A stretch of 64,000 nucleotides of DNA, from assembly GCF_022539505.1 (NCBI RefSeq), contig NC_061512.1:154053962-154117961 (forward strand). Reading direction: 5' to 3'. This DNA comes from Lolium rigidum. Lineage: Eukaryota; Streptophyta; Magnoliopsida; Poales; Poaceae. A program made the translations under genes and the position numbers. The stretch's first letter is position 1. The number at the start of each line of letters is the position of its first letter. Positions 11,348-23,722 of the stretch are shown piece after piece. Under the pieces are notes generated by a model, which saw nothing but the letters and a program-made list of their open reading frames with translations, was not told the origin of the DNA and did no database searches.

Positions 11348-12360
11348 TGATGACCCACAAGTATAGGGGGTGTATCGTAGTACTTTCGATAAATAAGAGT
11401 GTCGAACCCAACGAGGAGCAGAAGGTGTTGACAAGCAGTTTCGATGAAGGATTCACCGTAAATGCTCACGAGACAAGTATTCGGGGGTTTTGATATAGCA
11501 GATGAAATAAGTACAAGTAAGTAAAGTGCGAGAGAAATAATTGCAGCGAGTGGCCCAATCCTTTTTAGCACAAAGGACAAGCCGGTTTGTTTACTTATAA
11601 TGACCAAACGTTCTCGAGGACACACGGGATTTTAGTCTAGTGCTTTCGCTACATACAGCTGATTAATCTTCATTGTTTTGATAAGTGTTTGTGTGGGTGA
11701 ACCTATGCTAATATACCGCCCTTCCTAGGACTAATACATACTTGTGATTATACCCCTTGCAAGCATCCTCAACTACAAGAAAGTAATTAAGATAAATCTA
11801 ACCACAGCCTTAAACTCTGAGATCCTGCGATCCCTCCTGCATCGATATACCAACGGGGGTTTAGGTTTCTGTCACTCCGGCAACCCCGCAATTGTCAAAT
11901 GAGTACAAGATGCATTCCCCTAGGCCCATAAATGGTGAAGTGTCGTGTTGTCGACGTTCACACGACACCACTAGAAGAATGACACCACAACTTAAATATC
12001 ATAACATTGAATATTACTCAACCATAGTTCACTACTAACATTTAGACTTCACCCATGTCCTCAAGAACTAAACGAACTACTCATGAGACATCATATGGAA
12101 CATGATCAGAGGTGATATGATGATGAATAAAAATCTGAACATAAACCTTGGTTCAATGGTTTCACTCAATAGCATCAATAACAAGTAGAAATCAGTACCG
12201 GGAGAGTTTCCCTTATCAAACAATCAAGATCAAACCAAATTGCTACAGCGGTGACGATGTACAGCGGTGGAGACGGCGGTGATGATGGTGGAGATGATGA
12301 TGATGGTGATGGAGATGATGTCCAGCTCGATGGCGGTGACGATGGCGTCGATTTCCCCCT
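11348..12360 (-). repeat. 5' LTR of element D, left fragment
   Basis: This fragment matches 191-1205 of the 3' LTR. It stops at ...TTTCCCCCT, where B1 is inserted. The terminal CCCCT (12356-12360) is the target duplication repeated at 25324-25328. Confidence 0.88.
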
Positions 12361-12438
12361 TGATACGTCTCCGACGTATCGATAATTTCTTATGTTCCAT
12401 GCCATATTATTGATGATACCTACATGTTTTATGCACAC
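12361..12438 (+). repeat. 5' LTR of B1, first 78 bp
   Basis: This is the start of the B1 LTR, cut after ...TATGCACAC by B2. The last five bases, CACAC (12434-12438), are the B2 target duplication. The LTR resumes at 18728. Confidence 0.88.
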
Positions 12439-13912
12439 TGATACGTCTTCGACGTATCGATAATTTCTTGTGTTCCATGCCACATTATTGATGTTATCTA
12501 CATGTGATATGCACACTTTATGTCATATTCGTGCATTTTCTGGAACTAACCTATTAACAAGATGCCGAAGTGCCAGTTCCTGTTTTCTGCTGTTTTTGGT
12601 TTCAGAAATCCTAGTAACGAAATATTCTCGGAATCGGACGAAATCAACGCCAAAGTTCCTATTTTACCCGGAAGCATCCAGAACACACGAGAACCGCCAG
12701 AGAAGGGAGGCAGGGCCACCAAACCCTACCCCGGCGCGGCCAAGGGGGGGGGCGCGCCCCCCTAGGGTGTGGGCCCCCCTTCGACCTTCCTGCGCCGCCT
12801 CTTCGCCTATAAGAAGCCCCTGGATCAGAAAACCCGATACCAATTGACGAAACCCACGAAAACCTTCCAGAGCCGCCGCCATCGCGAAGCCAAGATCAGG
12901 GGGACAGGATCTCTGTTCCGGCACCATGCCGGAGCGGGGAAGTGCCCCCGGAAGGCTTCTCCATCGACACCGCTGCCATCTCCACCGCCATCTTCATCAC
13001 CGCTGTTGCTCCCATGAGGAGGGAGTAGTTCTCCATCGAGGCTCGGGGCTGTACCGGTAGCTATGTGGTTCATCTCTCTTCCATGTACTTCAATACAATG
13101 ATCTCATTGAGATTCATATGAGTTTGTATCACAATTTATCTATGTGCTACTCTAGTGATGTGTTATTAAAGTAGTTTTATTCCTCCTGCATGTGTGCAAA
13201 GGTGACAGTGGGTGCACCATGTTAGTACTTGGTTTATGCTATGATCATGATCTCTTGAAGATTGCGAAGTTAACTATTGCTATGATAATATTGATGTGAT
13301 CTATTCCTCCTACATATGCATGAAGGTGACGAGTGTGCATGCTATGCTAGTACTTGGTTTAGTCTCGTTGATCTATCTTACACTAAAGGTTACTAAAATA
13401 TGAGCATTATTGTGGAGCTTGTTAACTCCGGCATTGAGGGTTCGTGTAATCCTACGCAATGTGTTCATCATCCAACAAAAGTGTAGAGTATGCATTTATC
13501 TATTCTCGTTATGTGATCAAAGTTGAGAGTGTCCACTAGTGAAAGTGTAATCCCTAGGCCTTGTTCCTAAATACTGTTTTATCGTGTTACTACCGCTGCA
13601 ATACTACCACCATCAACTACACGCCAGCAAGCACTTTTCCGGCACCATTGCTACTCGCTCATACTTATTTATACCACCTGTATTTCACTATCTCTTCGCC
13701 GAACTAGTGCACCTATTAGGTGTGTTGGGGACACAAGAGACTTCTTGCTTTGTGGTTGCAGGGTTGCATGAGAGGGATATCTTTGACCTCTTCCTCCCCG
13801 AGTTCGATAAACCTTGGGTATCCACTTAAGGGAAACTTGCTCGCTGTTCTACAAACCTCTGCTCTTGGAGGCCCAACACTGTCTACAAGAATAGAAGCTC
13901 CCGTAGACATCA
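12439..13912 (+). repeat. 5' LTR of B2
   Basis: It runs from TGATACGTCTTCGACGTATC to ...CCGTAGACATCA. It matches 17264-18722 over its full length. A GC-rich inverted repeat lies at 12714-12778. Confidence 0.88.
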
Positions 13913-13922
13913 AGCACTTTTC

Positions 13923-13940
13923 TGGCGCCGTTGCCGGGGA
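13923..13940 (+). promoter_or_regulatory. Primer binding site of B2 (tRNA-Asp)
   Basis: TGGCGCCGTTGCCGGGGA is a perfect 18-nt complement of the plant tRNA-Asp 3' end including CCA. It lies 10 bases after the LTR. Confidence 0.9.
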
Positions 13941-14119
13941 GGAAAGGTAAAAAGGCACTCATACTACGGTCCCAGGTAAAGTATTTTTCCGGCACCGTTG
14001 TGTGCGTGCTCAAAGCTATTTCCTTTAGATCCTGCAATTGCATCTTGTTGTTTCTTGTTTACACTAGTTTGGCATAATGTACAAGAGTGAGCTTCTTATT
14101 CTATTTCCTGATTTAAAAC

Positions 14120-14815
14120 ATGGATTGTTTGATGCGAAAATTAAAAAAACCTATGAAATCTTATTTGCATGCTGGTAGTAATATTAGTATGAACGCTTTG
14201 AACACCATTGTTGATAATGATATAGAAAGTTCTAAGCTTGGGGAAGCTGGTTTTCATGATATTTTTAGTCCCCCAAGCATTGAGGAGAAAATTTTCTTTG
14301 ATGATACTTTGCCTCCTATTTATGATGATTATAATGATAGTGGTCTTTTGGTGCCACCTACTATGGAGAGTAAATTTTGTTGTGATTATACTATGCCTCC
14401 TACACTTGATGAGAATAATAATGATAGCTACTTTGTTGAATTTGCTCCCACTACAACTAATAAAATTAACTATGCCTATGTGGAGAGTAATTATTTTATG
14501 CATGAGACTCATAATAAGAATGCTTTATGTGATAGTTATATTGTTGAGTTTGCTCATGATACCACTGGATATTATTATGAGAGAGGAAAATATGGTTGTA
14601 GAAATTTTCATGTTACTAAAATGCCTCTCTATGTGCTGAAATTTTTGAAGCTACACTTGTTTTATCTTCCTATGCTTGTTACTTTGCTCTTCATGAACTT
14701 GTTTATTTACAAGATTCTTATGCATAGGAAGCATGTTAGACTTAAATGTGTTTTGAATTTGCCTCTTGATGCTCTCTTTTGCTTCAAATACTATTTCTTG
14801 CGAGTGCATCATTAA
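14120..14815 (+). CDS. B2 ORF, 231 aa, unknown function
   Basis: This is an intact frame in the position of gag, about 180 bases after the primer site. I do not recognise the protein. Residues about 50-110 form diverged repeats of an acidic, proline-containing unit (for example DDTLPPIYDDYND and DYTMPPTLDENNND). The region around 178-205 (LKFLKLHLFYLPMLVTLLFM) is strongly hydrophobic and could be a membrane segment. The C-terminus is Leu/Phe-rich. It has no gag, zinc-knuckle or polymerase motif. The codon pattern is AT-rich like the rest of the element. It may be expressed element sequence or a captured host fragment. Confidence 0.45.
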   Translation: MDCLMRKLKKPMKSYLHAGSNISMNALNTIVDNDIESSKLGEAGFHDIFSPPSIEEKIFFDDTLPPIYDDYNDSGLLVPPTMESKFCCDYTMPPTLDENNNDSYFVEFAPTTTNKINYAYVESNYFMHETHNKNALCDSYIVEFAHDTTGYYYERGKYGCRNFHVTKMPLYVLKFLKLHLFYLPMLVTLLFMNLFIYKILMHRKHVRLKCVLNLPLDALFCFKYYFLRVHH

Positions 14816-17263
14816 AACTGCTCGAGCCCATCTTAACGGCTAAAAAGAAAGAACTTCTTGGGAGATAACCCATGTGTTATTTTGCTACAGTACTTTGTTT
14901 TATATTTGTGTCTTGGAAGTTGTTTACTACTGTAGCAACCTCTCCTTATCTTAGTTTTGTGTTTTGTTGTGCCAAGTAAAGTCTTTGATAGTAAAGTAAG
15001 TACTAGATTTGGATTACTCGCGCAGAAACAGATTTCTTTGCTGTCACGAATCTGGGTCTAATTCTCTGTAGGTAACTCAGAAAATTATGCAAATTTACGT
15101 GAGTGATCCTCAGATATGTACGCAACTTTCATTCAATTTGAGCATTTTCGTTTGAGCAAGTCTGGTGGCCTAATAAAATCCATCTTTACGGACTGTTCTG
15201 TTTTGACAGATTCTGCCTTTTATTTCGCATTGCCTCTTTTGCTATGATGGATGAATTTCTTTGATCCACTAATGTCCAGTAGCATTATGCAATGTCCAGA
15301 AGTGTTAAGAATGATTGTGTCACCTCTGAACATGTTAATTTTTATTGTCCACTAACCCTCTAATGAGTTGTTTCGAGTTTGGTGTGGAGGAAGTTTTCAA
15401 GGGTCAAGAGAGGAGGATGATATACTACGATCAAGGAGAGTGAAAGCTCTAAGCTTGGGGATGCACCCGGTGGTTCACCCCTGCATATATCAAGAAGACT
15501 CAAGCGTCTAAGCTTGGGGATGCCCAAGGCATCCCTTTCTTCATCGACAACATTATCAGGTTCCTCCCCTGAAACTATATTTTTATTCCATCACATCTTA
15601 TGTGCTTTACTTAGAGCGTCTGTGTGCTTTTGTTTTTGTTTTTGTTTGAATAAATTGGATTACATCATGCTTGTGTGGGAGAGAGACACGCTCCGCTGGT
15701 TCGTATGAACACATGTGTTCTTAGCTCATAATATTCATGGCGAAGTTTCCTCTTCGTTAAATTGTTATATGGTTGGAATTGGAAAATGATACATGTAGTA
15801 ATTGCTATAATGTCTTGGGTAATGTGATACTTGGAAATTGTTGTGCTCATGTTTAAGCTCTTGCATCATATACTTTGCACCTATTAGTGAAGAATACATA
15901 GAGCATGCTAAAATTTGGTTTGCATAATTGGTCTCTCTAAGGTCTAGATAATTTCTAGTATTGAGTTTGAACAACAAGGAAGACGGTGTATAGTCTTATA
16001 ATGTTTACAATATGTCTTTTATGTGAGTTTTGCTGCACCGGTTCATCCTTGTGTTTGTTTCAAATAAGCCTTGCTAGCCTAAACCTTGTATCGAGAGGGA
16101 ATACTTCTCATGCATCCAAATACTTGAGCCAACACTATGCCATTTGTGTCCACCATACCTACCTACTACATGGTATTTCTCCGCCATTCCAAAGTAAATT
16201 GCTTGAGTGCTACCTTTAAACAATTCAAAATTTATTACCTCTTATTTGTGTCAATGTTTTATAGCTCATGAGGAAGTATGTGGTGTTTATCTTTCAATCT
16301 TGTTGGGCAACTTTCACCAATGGACTAGTGGCTTCATCCGCTTATCCAATAATTTTGCAAAAAGAGCCGGCAATGGGATTCCCGAGTCCCAAATTAATTA
16401 ACCAAAAAAAGGCACTCCTCCATGGTATGTGATTGTTGGACGGCACCCGAAGGATTCGGCTAGCCATGGCTTGTGTAAGCAAAGGTTGGGAGGAGTGTCA
16501 TCATAATAAAACTAAAATAAAAAGGTACTCCTTCATGGTATGAGATTGTTGGCAGTGCACCCGAGGATTCGGTTTGCCATGGTTTGTGAAAGAAAGGTTG
16601 GAAGGAGTGCCATCCAAAAATAAAATAAAATGGGAGCCGCTCTTTGAAGGTTTGTCTGGCAAGGGGATTAGAGTACCCGCTACCATTCGTTGACAACAAC
16701 ATACACCTCTCAAAACTTTACTTTTATGCTCTCTTTATGTTTTCAAAATAAAATCTCTAGCACAAATATAGCAATCGATGCTTTTCCTCTATGGAGGACC
16801 ATTCTTTTACTTTCAATGTTGAGTCAGTTCACCTATTTCTTTCCACCTCAAGAAGCAAACACTTGTGTGAACTGTGCATTGATTCTTACATATTTGCATA
16901 TTGCATTTGTTATATTGCTTTGCATTGACAATTATCCATGAGATATACATGTTACAAGTTGAAAGCAACCGCTGAAACTTAATCTTCTTTTGTGTTGCTT
17001 CAATACCTTTACTTTGAATTATTGCTTTATGAGTTAACTCTTATGCAAGACTTATTGATGCTCGTCTTGAAGTGCTATTCATGAAAAGTCTTTGCTTTAT
17101 GATTCACTTGTTTACTCATGTCATACACATTGTTTTGATCGCTGCATTCTCTACATATGCTTTACAAATAGTATGATCAAGATTATGATGGCATGTCACT
17201 CCGGAAATTATCCTTGTTATCGTTTTACCCGCTCGGGACGAGCGGAACTAAGCTTGGGGATGC
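14816..17263 (+). other. B2 3' noncoding region with polypurine motifs
   Basis: This is long noncoding DNA nearly parallel to 21139-23722 of B1. The motif CTAAGCTTGGGGATGC occurs at 15449-15464, 15508-15523 and 17248-17263. The last directly abuts the 3' LTR and is the functional polypurine tract. Short open frames here do not look coding. Confidence 0.65.
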
Positions 17264-18722
17264 TGATACGTCTCCGACGTATCGATAATTTCTTGTGTTC
17301 CATGCCACATTATTGATGTTATCTACATGTTATATGCACACTTTATGTCATATTCGTGCATTTTCCGGAACTAACCTATTAACAAGATGCCGAAGTGCCG
17401 GTTCTCGTTTTCTGCTGTTTTTGGTTTCGAAATCCTAGTAACGAAATATTCTCGAATCGGACGAAATCAACGCCAAAGTTCCTATTTTACCCGGAAGCAT
17501 CCGAACACACGAGAACCGCCGGAGAAGGGAGGCGGGGCCACCAAACCCTACCCCGGCGCGGCCAAGGGGGCGCGCCCCTAGGGTGTGGGCCCCCTTCGAC
17601 CTTCCCGCGCCGCCTCTTCGCCTATAAGAAGCCCCCGGATCGGAAAACCCGATACCAATTGACGAAACCCATGAAAACCTTCCGGAGCCGCCGCCATCGC
17701 GAAGCCAAGATCCGGGGGACAGGATCTCGTTCCGGCACCCTGCCGGAGCGGGGAAGTGCCCCGGAAGGCTTCTCCATCGACACCGCTGCCATCTCCACCG
17801 CCATCTTCATCACCGCTGCTGCTCCCATGAGGAGGGAGTAGTTCTCCATCGAGGCTCGGGGCTGTACCGGTAGCTATGTGGTTCATATCTCTTCCATGTA
17901 CTTCAATACAATGATCTCATTGAGATTCATATGAGTTTGTATCACAATTTATCTATGTGCTACTCTAGTGATGTGTTATTAAAGTAGTTTTATTCCTCCT
18001 GCATGTGTGCAAAGGTGACAGTGCGTGCACCATGTTAGTACTTGGTTTATGCTATGATCATGATCTCTTGAAGATTGCGAAGTTAACTATTGCTATGATA
18101 ATATTGATGTGATCTATTCCTCCTACATATGCATGAAGGTGACAGGTGTGCATGCTATGCTAGTACTTGGTTTAGTCTCGTTGATCTATCTTACACTAAA
18201 GGTTACTAAAATATGAGCATTATTGTGGAGCTTGTTAACTCCGGCATTGAGGGTTCGTGTAATCCTACGCAATGTGTTCATCATCCAACAAAAGTGTAGA
18301 GTATGCATTTATCTATTCTGTTATGTGATCAAAGTTGAGAGTGTCCACTAGTGAAAGTGTAATCCCTAGGCCTTGTTCCTAAATACTGTTTTACTGTGTT
18401 ACTACTGCTGCAATACTACCACCATCAACTACACGCCAGCAAGCACTTTTCTGGCACCATTGCTACTGCTCATACTTATTTATACCACCTGTATTTCACT
18501 ATCTCTTCGCCGAACTAGTGCACCTATTAGGTGTGTTGGGGACACAAGAGACTTCTTGCTTTGTGGTTGCAGGGTTGCATGAGAGGGATATCTTTGACCT
18601 CTTCCTCCCTGAGTTCGATAAACCTTGGGTATCCACTTAAGGGAAACTTGCTGCTGTTCTACAAACCTCTGCTCTTGGAGGCCCAACACTGTCTACAAGA
18701 ATAGAAGCTCCCGTAGACATCA
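17264..18722 (+). repeat. 3' LTR of B2
   Basis: It starts TGATACGTCTCCGACGTATC and ends ...GTAGACATCA, followed by the duplicated CACAC. It is 15 bp shorter than its 5' partner, largely through one-base differences at CAG/CTG sites. Its GC-rich inverted repeat is at 17535-17593. Confidence 0.88.
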
Positions 18723-18727
18723 CACAC

Positions 18728-20250
18728 TTTATGTCATATTCGTGCATTTTCTGGAACTAACCTGTTAACAAGATGCCGAAGAGCCAGTTGATGTTTTCTG
18801 CTGTTTTTGGTTTCAGAAATCCTAGTAACGAAATATTCTCGGAATTGGACGAAATCAACGCCCAGGGTCCTATTTTGCCACGAAGCTTCCAGAAGACCGA
18901 AAGGGATACGAAGTGGGGCGACGAGGCGCCGCCACCATAGGGCCGCGTGGCCAGAGGGGGGCCCGCGCCGCCCTATGGTGTGGGCACCTCGTCAGCCCTC
19001 CGACTCTGCCCTTCCGCCTACTTATAGCCTCCGTCGCGAAACCCCTGATAGGAAGAACCACGATACGGAAAACCTTCCAGAGACGCCGCCGCCGCCAATC
19101 CCATCTCGGGGGATTCTGGAGATCTCCTCCGGCACCCTGCCGGAGAGGGGATTCATCTCCCGGAGGACTCTACACCGCCATGGTCGCCTCCGGAGTGATG
19201 AGTGAGTAGTTCACCCCTGGACTATGGGTCCATAGCAGTAGCTAGATGGTTGTCTTCTCCTCATTGTGCTTCATTGTTGGATCTTGTGAGCTGCCTAACA
19301 TGATCAAGATCATCTATCTGTAATGCTATATGTTGTGTTTGTCGGGATCCGATGGATAGAGAATACCATGTTATGTTATTTATCAAGTTATTACATATGT
19401 GTTGTTTATGATCTTGCATGCTCTCCGTTATTAGTAGAGGCTCTGGCCAAGTTGATGCTAGTAACTCCAAGAGGGAGTATTTATGCTCGATAGTGGGTTC
19501 ATGCCTACATTGATATCTGGGGGGTGACGAAACCCCTAAGGTTGTGTTGTGCTCGTTGCCACTAGGGATAAAACATTGATGCTATGTCCGAGGATGTAGT
19601 TATTGATTACATTACGCACCATAATTAATGCAATTGTCTCGTTGCTTTGCAACTTAATACTGGAAGGGGTTCGGATGATAACTCGAAGGTGGACTTTTTA
19701 GGCATAGATGCGGTTGGATGGCGGTCTATGTACTTTGTCGTAATGCCCAATTAAATCTCACTATATTTATCATGACATGTATGTGCATTGTTATGCCCTC
19801 TCTATTTGTCAATTGCCCGATCGTAATTTGTTCACCCAACATGCTTTTATCTTATGGGAGAGACACCTCTAGTGAACTGTGGACCCCGGTCCATTCTTTT
19901 ATACCGAAATACAAATCTGCTGCAATACTTGTTCTTTGCTGTTTTCTTGCAAACAATCATCTTCCACACAATACGGTTAATCCTTTGTTACAGCAAGCCG
20001 GTGAGATTGACAACCTCACTGTTTCGTTTGGGCAAAGTACTTTGGTTGTGTTGTGCAGGTTCCACGTTGGCGCCGGAATCTCTGGTGTTGCGCCGCACTA
20101 CATCCCGCCGCCATCAACCTTCAACGTGCTTCTTGGCTCCTCCTGGTTCGATAAACCTTGGTTTCTTTCTGAGGAAAAACTTGCTGCTGTGCGCATCATA
20201 CCTTCCTCTTGGGGTTCCCAACGAACGTGTGAATTACACGCCAGCAAGCA
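18728..20250 (+). repeat. 5' LTR of B1, remaining 1523 bp
   Basis: It continues the LTR interrupted at 12438 and ends ...CGCCAGCAAGCA. A GC-rich inverted repeat lies at 18920-18993. Open frames within (about 19718-20454) are also present in the 3' LTR and are not treated as genes. Confidence 0.86.
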
Positions 20251-20257
20251 CATTTTC

Positions 20258-20275
20258 TGGCGCCGTTGCCGGGGA
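20258..20275 (+). promoter_or_regulatory. Primer binding site of B1 (tRNA-Asp)
   Basis: It has the same perfect 18-nt tRNA-Asp complement as B2, 7 bases after the LTR. Confidence 0.9.
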
Positions 20276-20484
20276 GATCAAGACACGCTGCAAGGGGAGT
20301 CTCCACTTCCCAATCTCTTTACTTTGTTTTTGTCTTGCTTTATTTTATTTACTACTTTGTTTGCTGCACTTATATCAAAACACAAAAAAAATTAGTTGCT
20401 AGCTTTACTTTATTTACTGTCTTGCACTCTATATCAAAAACACAAAAAAATTAGTTACTTGCATTTATTTTAGTTTATTTCATC

Positions 20485-21138
20485 ATGTTTCCTCCTAAGT
20501 ACACTCTAAAAGACATACCGGTAGGACGTGGGTCTATAATTGGGAAGGATAATATAGAAGATTTCTTCACTCATGTTAGTACCACTGAAGATTTTGAAGA
20601 TAGACACTTGGTAGAACTTGCTCCTACTTATGAAATTGTTGTAGCTTCTTTAGTTCACATGTTGGAAACTAAATTTGTTAATCTTAATCCTATAATCCAA
20701 CACATGTTTCTCACGCTTGGTGATATGGAAGAAGGGGAAAAGAAAGATTTTGTATTAGAAACCCTTCTTAAAGAATTTGGAGGAGTAGCAAGAGAAGCTA
20801 GAAAAGTCTTCACTAAATATAATATGCTAGGCTCTTATACCAATTTTGCCAGTACCCTTGAAAAAATGGAAAAAGATAGACAAAAGTATACTAATCAAGT
20901 TAATTATGAGGGGGATATTAAAACCTCAATACCATGCAAACTCTTAGGAATGTGCGAGGCACTAGAAAATAATTATGCTTGGCTTGTCCCTGAAAATTTG
21001 TTTGATGAAAATAGCAAGCCTAAGACTAATGAAAAGGGAGCCTCTGAAACTTACATAGATAATATACAATGCATAGTTGAGAAAACTCCCAACACCCCTG
21101 GTTATAATGCCGATGCATCATCCTTTGATAATACTTGA
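20485..21138 (+). CDS. B1 ORF, 217 aa, unknown function
   Basis: This intact frame lies about 210 bases after the primer site, where gag would be. The protein starts MFPPKYTLKDIPVG and is mostly helical in appearance, acidic and lysine-rich, with no membrane segment. Residues about 40-110 (around MFLTLGDMEEGEKKDFVLE) are the best-ordered part. No zinc knuckle, protease or polymerase motif is seen. It shares no visible similarity with the 231-aa ORF of B2 although the flanking LTR ends and 3' regions are related. A structural gag-like or RNA-packaging role is possible but is only inference from position. Confidence 0.5.
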   Translation: MFPPKYTLKDIPVGRGSIIGKDNIEDFFTHVSTTEDFEDRHLVELAPTYEIVVASLVHMLETKFVNLNPIIQHMFLTLGDMEEGEKKDFVLETLLKEFGGVAREARKVFTKYNMLGSYTNFASTLEKMEKDRQKYTNQVNYEGDIKTSIPCKLLGMCEALENNYAWLVPENLFDENSKPKTNEKGASETYIDNIQCIVEKTPNTPGYNADASSFDNT

Positions 21139-23722
21139 GATACACTTTCTGCGCCAAGCTGAAAGGCGTTAAAGAAAAGCGCTTATGGGAGACAACCCAT
21201 GTTTTTACTACAGTATTTTTATTTTGAATTTGAGTCTTGGAAGTTAATTACTACTGTAGCAACCTCTCCTTATCTTAGTTTTTTGTTTTGTTGTGCCAAG
21301 TAAAGTCTTTGGTAAAAGTAAATACTAGATTTGGATTACTGCGCAGAAACATATTTCTTTGCTGTCACGAATCTGGGTCTAATTCTCTGTAGGTAACTCA
21401 GAAAATTATGCCAATTTACGTGAGTGATCCTCAGATATGTACGCAACTTTCATTCAATTTGGGCATTTTCATTTGAGCAAGTCTGGTGCCCTAATAAAAT
21501 CCATCTTTACGGACTGTTCTATTTTGACAGATTCTGCCTTTTATTTCGCATTGCCTCTTTTGCTATGTTGGATGAATTTCTTTGATCCATTAATGTCCAG
21601 TAGCTTTATGCAATGTCCAGAAGTGTTAAGAATGATTGTGTCACCTCTGAACATGTTAATTTTTATTGTGCACTAACCCTCTAATGAGTTGTTTCGAGTT
21701 TGGTGTGGAGGAAGTTTTCAAGGATCAAGAGAGGAGTATGATACAATATGATCAAGGAGAGTGAAAGCTCTAAGCTTGTGGATGCCCCGGTGGTTCACCC
21801 CTGCATATTCTAAGAATACTCAAGCGTCTAAGCTTGGGGATGCCCAAGTCATCCCCTTCTTCATCGACAACATTATCAGGTTCCTCCCCTGAAACTATAT
21901 TTTTATTCCGTCACATCTTATGCACTTTGCTTGGAGCGTCGGTTTGTTTTTGTTTTTGTTTTGTTTGAATAAAATGGATCCTAGAATTCACTTTGTGGGA
22001 GAGAGACACGCTCCGCTGTAGCATATGGACAAGTATGTCCTTAGGCTCTACTCATAATATTCATGGCGAAGTTTCTTCTTCGTTAAATTGTTATATGGTT
22101 GGAATTGGAAAATACTACATGAAGTAACTCTAAAATGTCTTGAATAATTTGATACTTGGCAATTGTTGTGCTCATGTTTAAGCTCTTGCATCATATACTT
22201 TGCACCCATTAATGAAGAAACACTTAGAGCTTGCTAATTTGGTTTGCATATTTGGTTTCTCTAGAGTCTAGATAATATCTAGTATTGAGTTTTGAACAAC
22301 AAGGAAGACGGTGTAGAGTCTTATAATGTTTACAATATGTCTTTTATGTGAGTTTTGCTGCACCTTTCATCCTTGTGTTTGTTTCAAATAACCTTGCTAG
22401 CCTAAACCTTGTATCGAGAGGGAATACTTCTCATGCATCCAAAATCCTTGAGCCAACCACTATGCCATTTGTGTCCACCATATCTACCTACTACATGGTA
22501 TTTCTCCGCCATTCCAAAGTAAATTGCTTGAGTGCTAGCTTTAAATTCCATCATTCACCTTTGCAATATATAGCTCATGGGACAAATAGCTTAAAAACTA
22601 TTGTGGTATTGAATATGTACTTATGCACTTTATCTCTTATTAAGTTGCTTGTTGTGCGATAACCATGCTTCTGGGGACGCCATCAACTATTCTTTGTTGA
22701 ATATCATCTGAGTTGCTATGCATGTCCGTCTTGTCTGAAGTAAGAGAGATCTACCACCTTAATGGTTGGAGCATGCATATTGTTAGATAAGAACATTGGG
22801 CCGCTAACTAAAGCCATGAATCATGGTGGAAGTTTTAGTTTTGGACATATATCCTCAATCTCATATGAGAATAATAATTGTTGTCACATGCTTATGCATT
22901 AAAGAGGAGTCCATTATCCGTTGTCCATGTTGTCCCGGTATGGATGTCTAAGTTGAGAATAATCAAAAGCGAGAAATCCAAAATGCGAGCTTTCTCCTTA
23001 GACCTTTGTACAGGCGGCATGGAGGTACCCCATTGTGACACTTGGTTAAAACATGTGCATTGCGATGATCCGGTAGTCCAAGCTAATTAGGACAAGGTGC
23101 GGGCACTATTAGTATACTATGCATGAGGCTTGCAACTTGTAAGATATAATTTTCATAACTCATATGCTTTATTACTACCGTTGACAAAATTGTTTCATGT
23201 TTTCAAAATAAAAGCTCTAGCACAAATATAGCAATCGATGCTTTCCTCTTTGAAGGACCATTCTTTTTTACTTTTATGTTGAGTCAGTTCACCTATCTCT
23301 CTCCACCTCAAGAAGCAAACACTTGTGTGAACTGTGCAATGATTCCTATATACTTGCATATTTCACTTGTTATATTACTCTATGTTGACAATTATCCATG
23401 AGATATACATGTTATAAGTTGAAAGCAACCGCTGAAACTTAATCTTCCTTTGTGTTGCTTCAATACCTTTACTTTGATTTATTGCTTTATGAGTTAACTC
23501 TTATGCAAGACCTATTGATGCTTGTCTTGAAGTACTATTCATGAAAAGTCTTTGCTTTATGATTCACTTGTTTACTCATGTCATTGCCACTGTTTTGATC
23601 GCTGCATTCATTACATATGTTTACAAATAGTATGATCAAGGTTATGATGGCATGTCACTTCAGAAATTATCTTTGTTATCGTTTTACCTGCTCGGGACGA
23701 GCAGAACTAAGCTTGGGGATGC
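21139..23722 (+). other. B1 3' noncoding region with polypurine motifs
   Basis: It parallels 14816-17263 of B2. The polypurine-like motif occurs at 21770-21785 (one mismatch), 21828-21843 and 23707-23722. The last abuts the 3' LTR. The small frame at 22878-23090 recurs in element C (7153-7362), but that reflects shared noncoding ancestry, since no start context or domain supports a protein. Confidence 0.65.

Larger units (their letters stand above)
12439..18722 (+). mobile_element. Element B2: non-autonomous LTR element nested in B1
   Basis: B2 is in plus orientation and 6284 bp long. The 5' LTR is 12439-13912 (1474 bp) and the 3' LTR is 17264-18722 (1459 bp). The duplication CACAC lies at 12434-12438 and 18723-18727. 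The primer site is 13923-13940 and the polypurine motif 17248-17263. The only sizeable internal ORF is 231 aa (14120-14815), unrelated to the B1 ORF. The LTR shares only its first ~230 bp closely with B1, whereas the 3' noncoding third of the element is alike in both. Confidence 0.9.

Noticed and set aside
19718..20402. 225-aa and 182-aa overlapping ORFs
   Set aside because: They lie in the B1 5' LTR and run past the primer site. The 3' LTR copy has them truncated and shifted.
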